Shown: positions 25,026-33,740, counted from the stretch's first letter. The stretch: DNA of 64,000 nt from Ditibartonella apihabitans (GCF_002007485.1 NZ_CP015820.1:1922001-1986000); one strand, 5' to 3'. Translations and numbers: made by a program. Notes: generated by a model from the sequence alone, not told the origin.

Positions 25026-26666
25026 TTAGCCGTTTGAAAAACGGGTTTCCAGAAGATCGACTTCGCGGATCAATTTTGCAGTTGTTTCTTCCGAAAGCTG
25101 GTGACGACGGCCAAAAGCAAAATAGGTTTGGCGTTCGGCTTTCAAAGCTTCGAGGCGCAAACGCCGCTCGATTTCGGCAATCTTTTGGGTATTGCCTGCA
25201 TCTGCATCCGAAATATTCTGGTCGGCCAATCTATCACGATAGTTCGCCATGACACGCGCACCCGCACTTGTATAAAGGTCGGCATCGCTGCGGCCTTCAC
25301 CCCAATTGTGCACCGCCTGTTCAACCGCTTTAATGGCCGCCTCGGCAGCCGCAATATGGGCGCGTTCTTCCTCCTTCTGGTGGGAAGGTTCGGGCGGCAA
25401 TTCCAAACCTTTGAGGAGGAATGGCAAAGACACACTAGCCATGACAAGCGAAATCAGAATAACGCCGGTTGCGAGAAATATTGCAAGGTCGCGGGCGGGA
25501 AAAGGCGAACCGTCAGGCAAAAACAGCGGCAAGGTCAAAACACCGGCAAGGGTCACCGTACCGCGAACACCGGCAAGCGATGTCACAGCAACGAGCCGCC
25601 AGCTTGGCACGAAAGGTTTGAAACCGCGCCGATAAGCACGTGCAAGCGTAAAACGCAGAGAAACCCAAACCCAGATAAATCTGAGTAAGGCAAGTGCAAG
25701 ATTGATTAAAATGACATAGGCCACAAGCCAGATCGGTTCATGGTGTCCGGTTTCCTGAACCACGATTGCCGCACCGCTCACAATATGGGGAAGCTGCTCG
25801 CCCAAAATGACGAAAATGACACCATTGGCAACAAATTGCACCGTGTCCCAGACAGCAAGCCTGCGAATGCGCGTTAAAGCAAGGTTGCGCAAACTGTCTT
25901 CGGTGAAACTCATGGAAATACCGGCAGCAACGGCGGCAAGGATTCCCGATGCATCCACCTGTTCGGCGGCAAGATAAGCAGCAAAAGGAATAAGCAGGCT
26001 TATGAGAATATGTGAACCTGTTTCCTCGCCGAATTTATTGTTCCAGAAATTGCTCACCCAAGTGACACAGAAGGTGGTTGCCGCCCCGATAATAAGACCG
26101 GCAACGGCTGTCCACAAAAAGGTTCCGAAAGCCGCAATGAGCGAAAAGGAGCCGGTCATGGCCGCTGCCACAGCAAAGCGCATACTGACAAGACCGGACG
26201 CATCGTTCAACAGGGATTCACCTTCCAGAATATGCATCAGGCGTTTCGGGATGGGAGAGCGTTTGGCAATTGCTGTAACGGCCACAGGATCGGTTGGCGA
26301 AACAATGGCAGCAAGCGCAAAAGCGACCGAAAGCGGCATGGCCGGAATCATCCAATAGGTGAAAAAGCCGACCCCCAAAACCGTAAAGACAACAAGCCCC
26401 AGTGCCATTTCAAGCACTGTCCAGCGGTCGCGCTTCAAACCATCTTTCGGGATGCGCCAACCATCAAGAAATAAAAGCGGCGGTAAAAACAGAAGGAAAA
26501 ACATTTCCGGCCGCAATTTTACGCCCATGTCGCCAGCAAGAGAAACCACTGCGCCAACAGCAATCTGGATAAGCGGTAGCGGAATGGGTAATGGAAGCGC
26601 GCGCGATATTGCGCCGCTGATGATAACAGCGACCAGCAATATCAATATCACGACAACCGATTCCAC
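25026..26666 (-). CDS. Na+/H+ antiporter, CPA1 (NhaP/YjcE-like) family
   Basis: 546-residue cation/proton antiporter. About 12 hydrophobic segments come first (1-410), with the conserved FFLLFLPPLLFLDGW and ASLVSPTDPVAV-type segments, the latter carrying the transport Asp. ESLLNDASG follows. A cytoplasmic, partly coiled-coil tail (about 420-546) is rich in Glu/Arg. It probably serves pH or Na+ homeostasis. I chose the GTG at 26666 because GAAGGG lies 9 nt upstream; the frame is open to a TTG at 26711 with no ribosome site. Convergent with the exporter gene. Confidence 0.9.
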   Translation of the reverse strand: MESVVVILILLVAVIISGAISRALPLPIPLPLIQIAVGAVVSLAGDMGVKLRPEMFFLLFLPPLLFLDGWRIPKDGLKRDRWTVLEMALGLVVFTVLGVGFFTYWMIPAMPLSVAFALAAIVSPTDPVAVTAIAKRSPIPKRLMHILEGESLLNDASGLVSMRFAVAAAMTGSFSLIAAFGTFLWTAVAGLIIGAATTFCVTWVSNFWNNKFGEETGSHILISLLIPFAAYLAAEQVDASGILAAVAAGISMSFTEDSLRNLALTRIRRLAVWDTVQFVANGVIFVILGEQLPHIVSGAAIVVQETGHHEPIWLVAYVILINLALALLRFIWVWVSLRFTLARAYRRGFKPFVPSWRLVAVTSLAGVRGTVTLAGVLTLPLFLPDGSPFPARDLAIFLATGVILISLVMASVSLPFLLKGLELPPEPSHQKEEERAHIAAAEAAIKAVEQAVHNWGEGRSDADLYTSAGARVMANYRDRLADQNISDADAGNTQKIAEIERRLRLEALKAERQTYFAFGRRHQLSEETTAKLIREVDLLETRFSNG

Positions 26667-26829
26667 TCTTGATAACCCTTCAGAGAAAACTATGCCACGC
26701 CATTTAAGCAATGAACAGTTTCAATAAGATAAACAAAAAACGAACTTCTGAAAAATTCCTGCCAAATTTATGACGATCGACTTCTGCTCATGTCATGTGC
26801 GGTAAAAATGGTAAACTGCAAATGATCTA

Positions 26830-27171
26830 TTAATCAAGGAGATAGATATAGTTAGTGCAATTAAGGCCGTTATTGATCCTCTTGAAATGTGTAATCCTAT
26901 TTTGGTTATCTATATAAGCACGAAACTCACAAGAGCGATTCACTAAGCCGCCACTTGGATTAATAATTCTAAAGTCACCTGATTGTTTTCTAAAATAATA
27001 ACGTTCACCATTGTTATCAGTACCAAATGATCCACCCGGTCCGACTTTTTGTTGTAACTCACTGATAGGACGTCCTCTCCATGCTTCCTGTGTTTTAGAC
27101 GGAATGTCAAAAGGAACTAGACATCCACTTAAAAGCGAAAGCACTGGAAGTATGAAAGCTATTTTGTTCAT
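26830..27171 (-). CDS. Small lipoprotein of unknown function
   Basis: 113 residues. The signal peptide with lipobox LLSGC (Cys17) marks it as a membrane-anchored lipoprotein. The mature part has one compact domain with GGSFGTDNNGERYYFRK and two further Cys (in NRSCEF and LNCTNY) that might form a disulphide. It resembles the small outer-membrane lipoproteins often found singly in Rhizobiales, but I do not recognise a family. Codon use is AT-rich. Monocistronic. Confidence 0.7.
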   Translation of the reverse strand: MNKIAFILPVLSLLSGCLVPFDIPSKTQEAWRGRPISELQQKVGPGGSFGTDNNGERYYFRKQSGDFRIINPSGGLVNRSCEFRAYIDNQNRITHFKRINNGLNCTNYIYLLD

Positions 27172-27857
27172 GAATACGGCCCACGTGGTATTAAAACTGG
27201 TTCATTATAGATAGCAATAGTGTAATAAACAATTGGCTTATAGGCATTAAATATGAACTGAGAGGATATTGATGAAAATAAATGGTCGTTTATTAATTTT
27301 GGTTTTTTTCATTTTTCACTTGGAATTTGGCTAACGCGCAGGAATTGTGGGCAGTTTTTCTTCTATTCAATGAAAAATAATTGTGCTCCATCAAAATTGT
27401 GTAACCGGATGAAATCTGCCCGTGAGCTGACACGGTTTTGCCCATAAAACTGTGCTCTGGAAGCCTATCTCTCCTTTGAAGACCGCTCCGGCTTTCACAA
27501 AAAGGACTTCCCTTTAAAGCGCAAGTATTACCTAACATTTTGTTTTTAGTTGATATTCTCGAAATTATCCTATTGCTTTTGGAAAGCGGCTTTCTGGCCT
27601 TCTGTTTTTATTCAAAAAGCCATAGTGTCAGTTAAACTTTTGGCGAAATAGATTTTCGCAATCTTCCAGCAGAGTTAAACATTTCTCTCGATATGTTGTT
27701 TTTAACTTCAATGCCGGCGCAGTAATTTCATGTTTTATATTGAAACTTTACTTTCAAAAAATTAACGTGTAAAATAATAATATAATAATACATGATCTAT
27801 TAAGAGATTGATGTAGCCCGACTACTGTAACACGAGTAAATTGTGGGAGAGACTATC
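27172..27857. other. AT-rich intergenic region with a gene remnant
   Basis: About 690 bp. The only gene-like item is the short signal-peptide remnant at 27272-27334. From 27600 on the sequence is strongly AT-rich with a TAATAATAATA run near 27775, probably part of the promoter region of the next gene. Confidence 0.5.
27272..27334 (+). pseudogene. Possible frameshifted remnant of a small secreted protein
   Basis: ATG at 27272 has a strong AGAGG site. It encodes 15 residues of a typical signal peptide (MKINGRLLILVFFIF), then runs to TAA at 27334. In the alternative frame the sequence continues as a plausible cleavage region (LANAQELWAVF) before stopping after about 20 codons. One base change would join the halves. 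No family recognised. Confidence 0.3.
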
Positions 27858-28577
27858 ATGGCACTGACGCCGGTCCAGAATTTGAAATTCGCTTCTGTCA
27901 AAATCTTGCAAGAGAGAATTGATCAGGTCGAACAACAGGCCAAACGCGCTCCCACGACCACGGAACAGATTTTTAAAGCCAAAGAAACAGGCTCTCCTTT
28001 GAAAGCGGAAGAAAAATCGACCTATGACAAAATCCGCAGCAAGATAGCAGGCGCTACGGTATTTGATAATAGCCGTATGAGCAAAACCGAATTCAAAGCA
28101 AAAATACTGAGAGAAATAGCAAGGAGCGTTGGCGTTGATCTTGATAAAGGTGGAGCAGATCTCAAACGTCTGGCCAATTTTATCCGCGGCAAATTGGCTT
28201 ACATGAAATCTCAAGACCCGGTAGGTTATGAAGAATTTATGGAAGGCATCACTAAAAGGCTCGGCCTTGATAAATTAGGCTTGAAGGCGGAAGACATTGT
28301 CGAGGCAATGGCTGACCCATCTTCAAAAAAGGCGGAAGAAGTTGACCAAAAGCTTGATGTCTATTTCGGGAAAGATGGTGAAGCCTCTTCTGAGGTTGAC
28401 AGTGAACTCAACGATATCAAAGAAATTCTGAACCGGAACGGAGAGAATTCCACAAACGGAAAAGCGGCCGAACAACTTGCCACTGCTCAATCCAATGCTT
28501 CGCGGCCAAACGAAATTTTGACCGATCAGCCGACCGGTACTTATATGCCGAAAAGCTTCCCGCCAGCGCGCAGGTAA
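27858..28577 (+). CDS. Unrecognised 239-residue acidic/helical protein
   Basis: I do not recognise a family. The protein is hydrophilic and mostly helical, with Lys/Glu-rich segments, no signal peptide and no membrane segment. The last residues are basic (MPKSFPPARR), which recalls positively charged C-terminal secretion signals of type IV effectors, but no secretion gene is nearby. The ATG at 27858 has GGGAGAG 8 nt upstream. It is preceded by a very AT-rich region and followed directly by a strong terminator, so it forms its own transcription unit. It could be a lineage-specific accessory gene. Confidence 0.7.
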   Translation: MALTPVQNLKFASVKILQERIDQVEQQAKRAPTTTEQIFKAKETGSPLKAEEKSTYDKIRSKIAGATVFDNSRMSKTEFKAKILREIARSVGVDLDKGGADLKRLANFIRGKLAYMKSQDPVGYEEFMEGITKRLGLDKLGLKAEDIVEAMADPSSKKAEEVDQKLDVYFGKDGEASSEVDSELNDIKEILNRNGENSTNGKAAEQLATAQSNASRPNEILTDQPTGTYMPKSFPPARR

Positions 28578-28614
28578 TTGCTTCTGGCGTTCATCACGCG
28601 ATTACCTGTTTTTT
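28571..28614 (+). terminator. Rho-independent terminator after the 27858 gene
   Basis: An 11-bp stem (CAGGTAATTGC with GCGATTACCTG, one G-T pair) overlaps the stop codon region and is followed immediately by TTTTTT at 28609-28614. Confidence 0.85.
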
Positions 28615-28662
28615 AAAAAACGGCATTTTTGAATGCTTGTGTTTTCACATTAGAAATCGGTG

Positions 28663-28847
28663 TGAGGAATGGCAGCAACTCTGCGTTTAACATGAAGCGC
28701 AATGGCCGTAACCGGTAAAACCGGAAAACGGTGGGAGTGAACTTTTAAACGGATTTGGGGAATAGCGGCAGCTCGGCATTCAAGACAAAGCGGAACGGCC
28801 GGGACCGGTGAAAACCGGAAACCAGTGGAAATGAGCTTTTAAAACTG
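28663..28847. repeat. Imperfect 93-bp tandem duplication in non-coding DNA
   Basis: Two diverged head-to-tail copies (about 28663-28752 and 28756-28847) share the order GGAATGGCAGCA, CGGTAAAACCGGAAA, CTTTTAAA. The rest of the 28578-29260 gap has no gene apart from the homologous fragment at 28909-28985. Confidence 0.6.
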
Positions 28848-28908
28848 AAAAACGAGCCGTAAAAAGCAGCAGAACACCGGCATTTGGGAAATGCTGTTCA
28901 GGCTTTAA

Positions 28909-28985
28909 CGATAGAGTTTTTATGCAAGCTCCGTAATTTTTCTACCCGCGAATGGTTCTTCCGGCTTTTCAAAAAAGGCTTTATA
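28909..28985 (-). pseudogene. Fragment homologous to the prophage gene at 31429
   Basis: 77 bp align with 31595-31672 at roughly 80% identity by eye, same orientation, including ATGCAAGC, CCCGCGAATGG and GGCTTTTCAAAAAAGGCTT. The rest of the gene is missing. It looks like a relic of a related prophage or of an earlier duplication at the left boundary. Confidence 0.65.
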
Positions 28986-29265
28986 CCCCCCCAAGAAAAA
29001 CGATTTCCGGAAGCATTAGCAGATTTTGCGAAGTTTTTTGTGGCGTTGATAAACAACCGATTATTTCGTTTCATCGCAAATATGTTGATCGCCCCGATAA
29101 TGTCCGATCGGCTTTCATTTCTTCGTGGTGCTCAATCAATTTCATATAAATTATTTGCCCAGTCAAACTGTTCACAATGAAAAGCAAAAGTTATTTTTCG
29201 CATATTTTGTATAAGCGCGAATGCTAAACTTGTTAAGCGGTTATAGGAGACCGAAGCAAGGCAAT

Positions 29266-29289
29266 AAAAAACCCCGCAAAAAGCGGGGT
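29266..29289 (-). terminator. Terminator of the leftward repressor-protease operon
   Basis: Stem ACCCCGC/GCGGGGT with a 5-nt loop. On the minus strand it is followed by six Ts. It lies 22 nt after the SDH gene stop. A nearly identical element sits inverted at 59345-59377. Confidence 0.9.
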
Positions 29290-29310
29290 GGATTGATTTC
29301 TTTAAAAAAA

Positions 29311-30294
29311 TTAATTTATTTGCTCGGCTTGATCTGGTATGGGATCGTTTTGTTTTGAGCCTTTCTTATTGCGTTTATTTGCTCGACTGTCAGTTTTCTT
29401 GTCTGCTCCATTTGCAACAGCAGTTCCTTCATGGCCCCGTTCATCGTCACATTCTTCCTCTTTAGATCCATATCGTTCATCACAATTCTCCGAGAGCTCG
29501 CAAAAATATTCTACTTGTGGAATTCCTTGAAAACTGAAATCCCTTTTGTGAAAGCGGCTATAAAACGTATCATAAAGGTCAACGATCTCACGCGTTTCAG
29601 GTTCCACAACCCGCTTGAACAATTCTCTAGCTTCTTTTCTATCTATCACATATCCATGCGATGGATAATTTGCAATAATTTTATTTAAAACTCCTGGCTT
29701 AAGATTACCAAATTTTTGGTTAAGGTTGGCCCCATATCTTGTTGCAATATTCAAGATTCTTTGGTGTTCTCCAAATTTTATAGGGTCAATTTGTGCAGTT
29801 ATCGGCGATATCATCGCTTCAATAATCTTGGCTGCCATATCCCCCGATAATTTAGCATTTATTCTGGTGTCATCGTGTATGCTTTTCATCGTTTCTGCAA
29901 AACAGTCAGCGGACACCGCCTGCAAACTATTCAGAGCCGTCATTATGTCGAGGCCAGAATTAGACTCGTCCAACTCGTCATTCTTTTTTATTTGTATATC
30001 CAGAGGGCCAAGTTCGCCCGTATCACCTATTATAAGTTTGTTGGCTGCAATAGCTAAAAGTGTGCCTGCACTCTTGCAAAAGCTCGATATTAATACAGAA
30101 AAATCCTCGTAATTGTGCTGTAGCGCGCGCCCAATCCTATAGCCCGCATCGGGATCGCCTCCTAAAGTGGTTATACCCAAAATAACACTTTTATTTAAAT
30201 CCGATTCCTCTTTCTGCTTTTTAATTTCTTTTGTCAGCAACCAATAACCTGGGTAATTTATGGCGCCACAATAATAATATACGTCGCATCCCAT
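29311..30294 (-). CDS. SDH-family Clp-fold serine protease
   Basis: 327-residue cytoplasmic protein with the ClpP/crotonase-like fold of the serine dehydrogenase proteinase (SDH) group. Visible marks are the oxyanion-type GGDPDAGYRIGRAL near residue 46 and the nucleophile region CKSAGTLLAIAA near residue 73. LGPLD near 95 follows, and a central helical part comes after it. The C-terminal 60 residues are hydrophilic and low-complexity (Lys/Asp/Glu-rich), probably disordered. It is the only gene between the repressor and the operon terminator, so it is probably expressed from the lysogen. ORFs of this type are scattered in mobile elements; the substrate is unknown. Confidence 0.75.
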   Translation of the reverse strand: MGCDVYYYCGAINYPGYWLLTKEIKKQKEESDLNKSVILGITTLGGDPDAGYRIGRALQHNYEDFSVLISSFCKSAGTLLAIAANKLIIGDTGELGPLDIQIKKNDELDESNSGLDIMTALNSLQAVSADCFAETMKSIHDDTRINAKLSGDMAAKIIEAMISPITAQIDPIKFGEHQRILNIATRYGANLNQKFGNLKPGVLNKIIANYPSHGYVIDRKEARELFKRVVEPETREIVDLYDTFYSRFHKRDFSFQGIPQVEYFCELSENCDERYGSKEEECDDERGHEGTAVANGADKKTDSRANKRNKKGSKQNDPIPDQAEQIN

Positions 30295-30372
30295 GATAAT
30301 TTCTCTCCCTACATATCAAAAGCTGAGCGCCATGTGCATTATAGACCGAATAACTCTGTAATTTCCAGTATT

Positions 30373-31035
30373 TTATGAATAGCCAAAATATTTTTTATCA
30401 AAACTGATGATTTTGTCGGGGATATATTTCTGTAGAAACACTTCGTGCGATGTTCGTTTCGCCAAAACTGCAATCATGGCCTTGATTGGTTCATCTATAG
30501 TTTTGGCAATCTGCACCACTACGGAATCACCGATACGCACCGGTTTATTCGGGTGGACAAAAACCAGATCACCAGCTTTAAAACGTGGTTCCATAGTGTC
30601 CCCTTCCACGTATAAGGCATATATATCCTTGGTCATCAACAGAGCGGGTGGCCTATGAACGTAATCAATGATTGATGAATCGAGTTTAAATAAACCGTTG
30701 TCGGTGTTACAAGCAGCAGTCCCCACTACCGGAACGTCCTGCGGCATGTATTGGCGCGGCGGTAAAGTACTATTATTGAACTTCACATCGCTCATTTCGC
30801 TATTTGTTCGGGTCGTTTCCGCTCCAGCAACATTCGGAGTGTTACCGGTAAGAAGCCAATCAATTGAGACATTAAGTGCTCCGGCAATATCTTCAAGGGT
30901 GTTCAGGCGCGGGTGAGTCAACCCAGACTCCCATTGGGCTACAGCGTTACGCGTTTTACCAACGGCTCTTGCTAGCTCTTCTTGTGTCATCTTCGCTGCA
31001 ATGCGCGAATTTTTTATACGTTCTTTCAAATCCAT
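30373..31035 (-). CDS. Phage repressor, HTH plus S24-like domain with degenerate catalytic dyad
   Basis: 220-residue repressor of the cI/C2 type. The N-terminal XRE helix-turn-helix (about 5-58, MTQEELARAVGKTRNAVAQWE) binds DNA. The C-terminal LexA-like domain (about 115-220) contains VEGDTMEPRF where active family members have GDSMEP, so the nucleophile Ser is Thr. At the position where the catalytic Lys is expected (IKAMIAVLAKRT) an Ala appears to stand. The linker reads VGTAACNTD instead of the usual Ala-Gly cleavage site. Self-cleavage is therefore doubtful. Start at ATG 31035; a GTG at 31065 is possible. Leftward, 78 nt before the SDH protease gene. Confidence 0.85.
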   Translation of the reverse strand: MDLKERIKNSRIAAKMTQEELARAVGKTRNAVAQWESGLTHPRLNTLEDIAGALNVSIDWLLTGNTPNVAGAETTRTNSEMSDVKFNNSTLPPRQYMPQDVPVVGTAACNTDNGLFKLDSSIIDYVHRPPALLMTKDIYALYVEGDTMEPRFKAGDLVFVHPNKPVRIGDSVVVQIAKTIDEPIKAMIAVLAKRTSHEVFLQKYIPDKIISFDKKYFGYS

Positions 31036-31092
31036 AGTTTTGTTTAGAAAAAGTACATTTTGCACCGTCAGTTTTATTTATATCGTGTAGAA

Positions 31093-31102
31093 TGTCATGA
31101 CA
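31093..31102. promoter_or_regulatory. Candidate repressor operator
   Basis: Perfect 10-bp palindrome TGTCATGACA, 58 bp upstream of the repressor ATG in an otherwise AT-rich promoter region. A 7-bp hairpin (GGCGGTA/TACCGCC, 31221-31245) lies further upstream. No other gene is visible between 31066 and 31428. Confidence 0.35.
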
Positions 31103-31428
31103 CTACTAAAATATCCATTGAAAGCGATTGGCGTTGTTGGCTTATATAAAAGCAATCAAGCAAAAATGACGTTGTTGGTCATTATCCGATAAAATCGGTA
31201 CCCCCCTTCGCGAGTAACGAGGCGGTAGGTGATTAAGATACCGCCAGAACGTGTAACGAACTTATGATAGAAGTCGGGAAAACTATATATATTTCATTCA
31301 TTTTTAAGCCGGTTCAGTTTGGCTTTATCAGTGAAGCTATTCTGTCATGAAACAATGCAATCTCTTTAGAGAAGTCTATTTAACGCGATTTTGCTTTATC
31401 CGCGGAGAAAAAAGAAAGGCGCTGCCAA

Positions 31429-31989
31429 TTAGCATTCGTCTGGTCTGGTAGCGCAATCGGAACCGATAAAGAGGATTTCTTTACGCGTCATAGTGATCGG
31501 CGGGTCGTTTTCGTGGTCGACTTCGGCCTGCGCCGTTTTCATGAAAAGAGCAAACCTTGAAAGATCGAATGTCTCGTCAGTCATCGGGCTTGAACGATAA
31601 AGTTTCCATGCAAGCGCCATGACTTTTTCTGCCCGCGAATGGGTCTTCAGGCTTTTCAAAAAAGGCTTGATATCGCCCCACGAGAAATAGTCGTTTTCAT
31701 TCTGCTTTTTTCTTGCATTGTCGGCTTGGTTAACCGGATTTTTTTGACGTAGCCCTTCGGATTTTTGGCTATCCAAAGTTTTACTTGTTACATCGGCAGA
31801 TTTACTTTGCCCGTGATCTATTTCTGCGCGACCTGTTTCTTTGCAAGAAAAGTCAGTTTTATCGAACGGAGGTTGTATTTCTTCGTCAGTGCTTGAACCA
31901 TTGTCCGGCGAACCTTTTGGTTCATCAGGGGGACGAAAAAATCCGGCTTGCGGCTTTAAAGTTTTTCCATGATTTTTAGGCTTTTTCAT
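31429..31989 (-). CDS. Prophage protein of unknown function
   Basis: 186 residues from the ATG at 31989 (AGGGG upstream); a GTG at 31998 is possible. The first 95 residues are low-complexity and polar (Lys, Ser, Asp, Gln). The C-terminal about 75 residues form a compact, probably helical domain (YFSWGDIKPFLKSLKTHS ... AWKLYRSSPMTDETF). A fragment of the same gene lies at 28909-28985, showing the family has more than one copy in this chromosome. No function can be assigned. It is transcribed toward the repressor. Confidence 0.55.
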   Translation of the reverse strand: MKKPKNHGKTLKPQAGFFRPPDEPKGSPDNGSSTDEEIQPPFDKTDFSCKETGRAEIDHGQSKSADVTSKTLDSQKSEGLRQKNPVNQADNARKKQNENDYFSWGDIKPFLKSLKTHSRAEKVMALAWKLYRSSPMTDETFDLSRFALFMKTAQAEVDHENDPPITMTRKEILFIGSDCATRPDEC

Positions 31990-32481
31990 CCCGCCCACCC
32001 CTCGCCTTAATTTCCGAGACTAATTGGCCCCCGATAAAAAGCCTTTTCCCGTTCGCTTATAAATACGATGATACATTTTTGCACAGAACGTAACGATCAA
32101 AATAACCGCCGTTGACATGCGATTTTGAATATGACGATTTCACGGATTTTCCACTTTAGCCGACTGGACTTGAGCTAAGATGTTAGAAGCCGCCTTTTTA
32201 TGAAACGCTGGTTTCATTATTTCTAAAACTTTAAATCCTTCGATTCAAAGCATAGTTAAAATTGTAATGCATTGATGAGTTCAGTTATAAGATATAACAT
32301 ATTGTATGTCAATACTTTAAAATTTAACATGATATATGTTATTCTTATTTCTTAGTTACCGAATCAATCTAAACTACTCCCCCCACATCAAAATCTTTAT
32401 ATTTTTGTAATTATTTTTCAATATTTGGTTGATTATTTTAACCTATGTGGTAAATTTAAAAAAAATAGGAGCAGATGGGCT
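31990..32481. other. AT-rich gap before the HTH/ImmA pair
   Basis: About 490 bp, very AT-rich from 32200. It contains ACATATTG/TAACATGATATATGTTA-like near-palindromic stretches at 32295-32345 that could be operator sequence for the HTH protein encoded just downstream. No gene. Confidence 0.45.
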
Positions 32482-32832
32482 ATGCTGAACGATTTAGGTA
32501 AAGAATTACGCAAATTGAGGATTGATCGTAACGAACGGATATTAGATATGGCTGATAAGATCAAAAAGTCGCCTGCTTTTATCTCAGCTATAGAACGAGG
32601 CAAAAAATCTATTCCTGCTACATTTGATGACCTGATTATAGGTGCTTACAATCTTACTGGTGAAAGTGCTGCAAGGATTAGAACTGCGTGTTCGCGCTCT
32701 AGACGACATTTCACTTTGTTTCCCGAGTCTGACCTAAGTAAAGATACTGTAAGTCTCATGGCAAGGCGAATGAATGAACTATCTGAAGATCAACTTCATA
32801 GCATTCAAAAGATTTTAAGGAATAAAAAATGA
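32482..32832 (+). CDS. XRE-family HTH regulator, partner of the ImmA-like protease
   Basis: 116-residue DNA-binding protein. The helix-turn-helix spans about 5-60 (LGKELRKLRIDRNERILDMA ... SAIERG). The C-terminal half is helical with no enzymatic motif. The ATG at 32482 has AGGAG 10 nt upstream; the longer frame from 32425 begins in AT-rich non-coding sequence. The stop overlaps the next gene (ATGA), so the two are translated together, as in ImmR/ImmA-type repressor-antirepressor pairs and HTH/COG2856 toxin-antitoxin pairs. Base composition is clearly more AT-rich than the chromosome, which suggests recent transfer. Confidence 0.75.
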   Translation: MLNDLGKELRKLRIDRNERILDMADKIKKSPAFISAIERGKKSIPATFDDLIIGAYNLTGESAARIRTACSRSRRHFTLFPESDLSKDTVSLMARRMNELSEDQLHSIQKILRNKK

Positions 32833-33437
32833 AGGGGATCGAAAATTCAATGCCTGCCATTCGAGTGAGCAATCAAGGTAAGAGAAAAGTAATGAGTGAA
32901 AGCTTTTTGACCACAGCGCGATCTTGGTATGAAATTGAGCATAAAGCTTGGGAATTCAGAACGGCAATAGGAGCCACGGGTGAAAAATTTTTACCTGTAA
33001 TGGATATATTAGAAATTATTATGTCGCAATCTTTAATGCTAGTAGAGCTCCGTATCGAAACAGTACAAGATATGGGAACTGCGGAAGGATTTACTGCTCC
33101 AGATGGTAGTTTTATAGCATTCCGTGAAGATGTCTATAAAAAAGCACATAGAAACGATCCAAGAGCGCGTTTCACGGTCGCTCATGAAATCGGACATTTC
33201 GTCCTACATTCAAACACGGTATTGTCAAGAGTTCCGTTCGGAGCAGTTGTGCCTCCCTACAAACTTACAGAACCTCAAGCCAACGTTTTTGCCGCTAGCC
33301 TTTTAGCACCTTTACAACTCATCGAATCGTACGATACTGTTAGTGATTTGGAGAACAATTTCGGCATCTCGCATACTTGCGCTGTTAACCGATTAAATCG
33401 ACGAAACAACCTGAGTAAGAAAGACTCAGGTTGTTAG
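32829..33437 (+). CDS. ImmA/IrrE-family zinc metallopeptidase
   Basis: 202-residue protein of the COG2856 group. The zinc site is the HEIGH motif (about residue 119, in ARFTVAHEIGHFVLH), with a downstream acidic ligand expected near EPQANVFAASLLAP. In ICEBs1 the homologue ImmA cleaves the partner repressor; in other systems the pair is a toxin-antitoxin or DNA-damage switch. Here it is fused in one operon with the HTH gene by a 4-nt overlap. The 3' end of the gene contains the transcription terminator. Either function is possible. Confidence 0.82.
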   Translation: MKGIENSMPAIRVSNQGKRKVMSESFLTTARSWYEIEHKAWEFRTAIGATGEKFLPVMDILEIIMSQSLMLVELRIETVQDMGTAEGFTAPDGSFIAFREDVYKKAHRNDPRARFTVAHEIGHFVLHSNTVLSRVPFGAVVPPYKLTEPQANVFAASLLAPLQLIESYDTVSDLENNFGISHTCAVNRLNRRNNLSKKDSGC

Positions 33438-33445
33438 ATTTTTTC
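33408..33445 (+). terminator. Terminator overlapping the end of the ImmA-like gene
   Basis: A 9-bp stem (AACCTGAGT with ACTCAGGTT) lies inside the last codons. A T-run follows at 33439-33445 after the TAG. Confidence 0.7.
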
Positions 33446-33566
33446 TTATCAGGCACACCGGGCTCGCTGATAAGAAAGCCTCGGATGAAAACCTTAATAA
33501 TTGCTCCCAAGCGTTGTTATATGTCATCATCCGCAAAAAGGCAATAGCGCCCTGATGAGGTATTCA

Positions 33567-33701
33567 ATGAAAAAATCATTGAAGGCCCCCGACGGTTACA
33601 AGTACATTTTCCGTGTTAGTCGGAAATGCCCTAAAACCGGTAAAGTGCTTTATGCACCGGCATACGGGTTAAAAGCATGGCCAATACTCGTTGCCGAATA
33701 A
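33567..33701 (+). CDS. Small conserved-looking prophage protein (44 residues)
   Basis: Starts MKKSLKAPDGYKYIF and contains a basic, aromatic pattern (RKCPKTGKVLYAP, YGLKAWPI) that resembles short proteins of many prophages of Proteobacteria. The start at 33567 has a GAGGT site 6-7 nt upstream. It ends just before a strong terminator. The function is unknown; the two Lys-rich segments could contact nucleic acid. Confidence 0.6.
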   Translation: MKKSLKAPDGYKYIFRVSRKCPKTGKVLYAPAYGLKAWPILVAE

Positions 33702-33705
33702 GTAA

Positions 33706-33740
33706 AATAAAGGGCTGAGTTTTACCCAGCCCTTTATTTT
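33706..33740. terminator. Bidirectional terminator
   Basis: A 12-bp stem (33706-33717 with 33727-33738, loop 9 nt) has T-rich ends on both strands. It separates the small gene from the convergent repressor. Confidence 0.85.
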
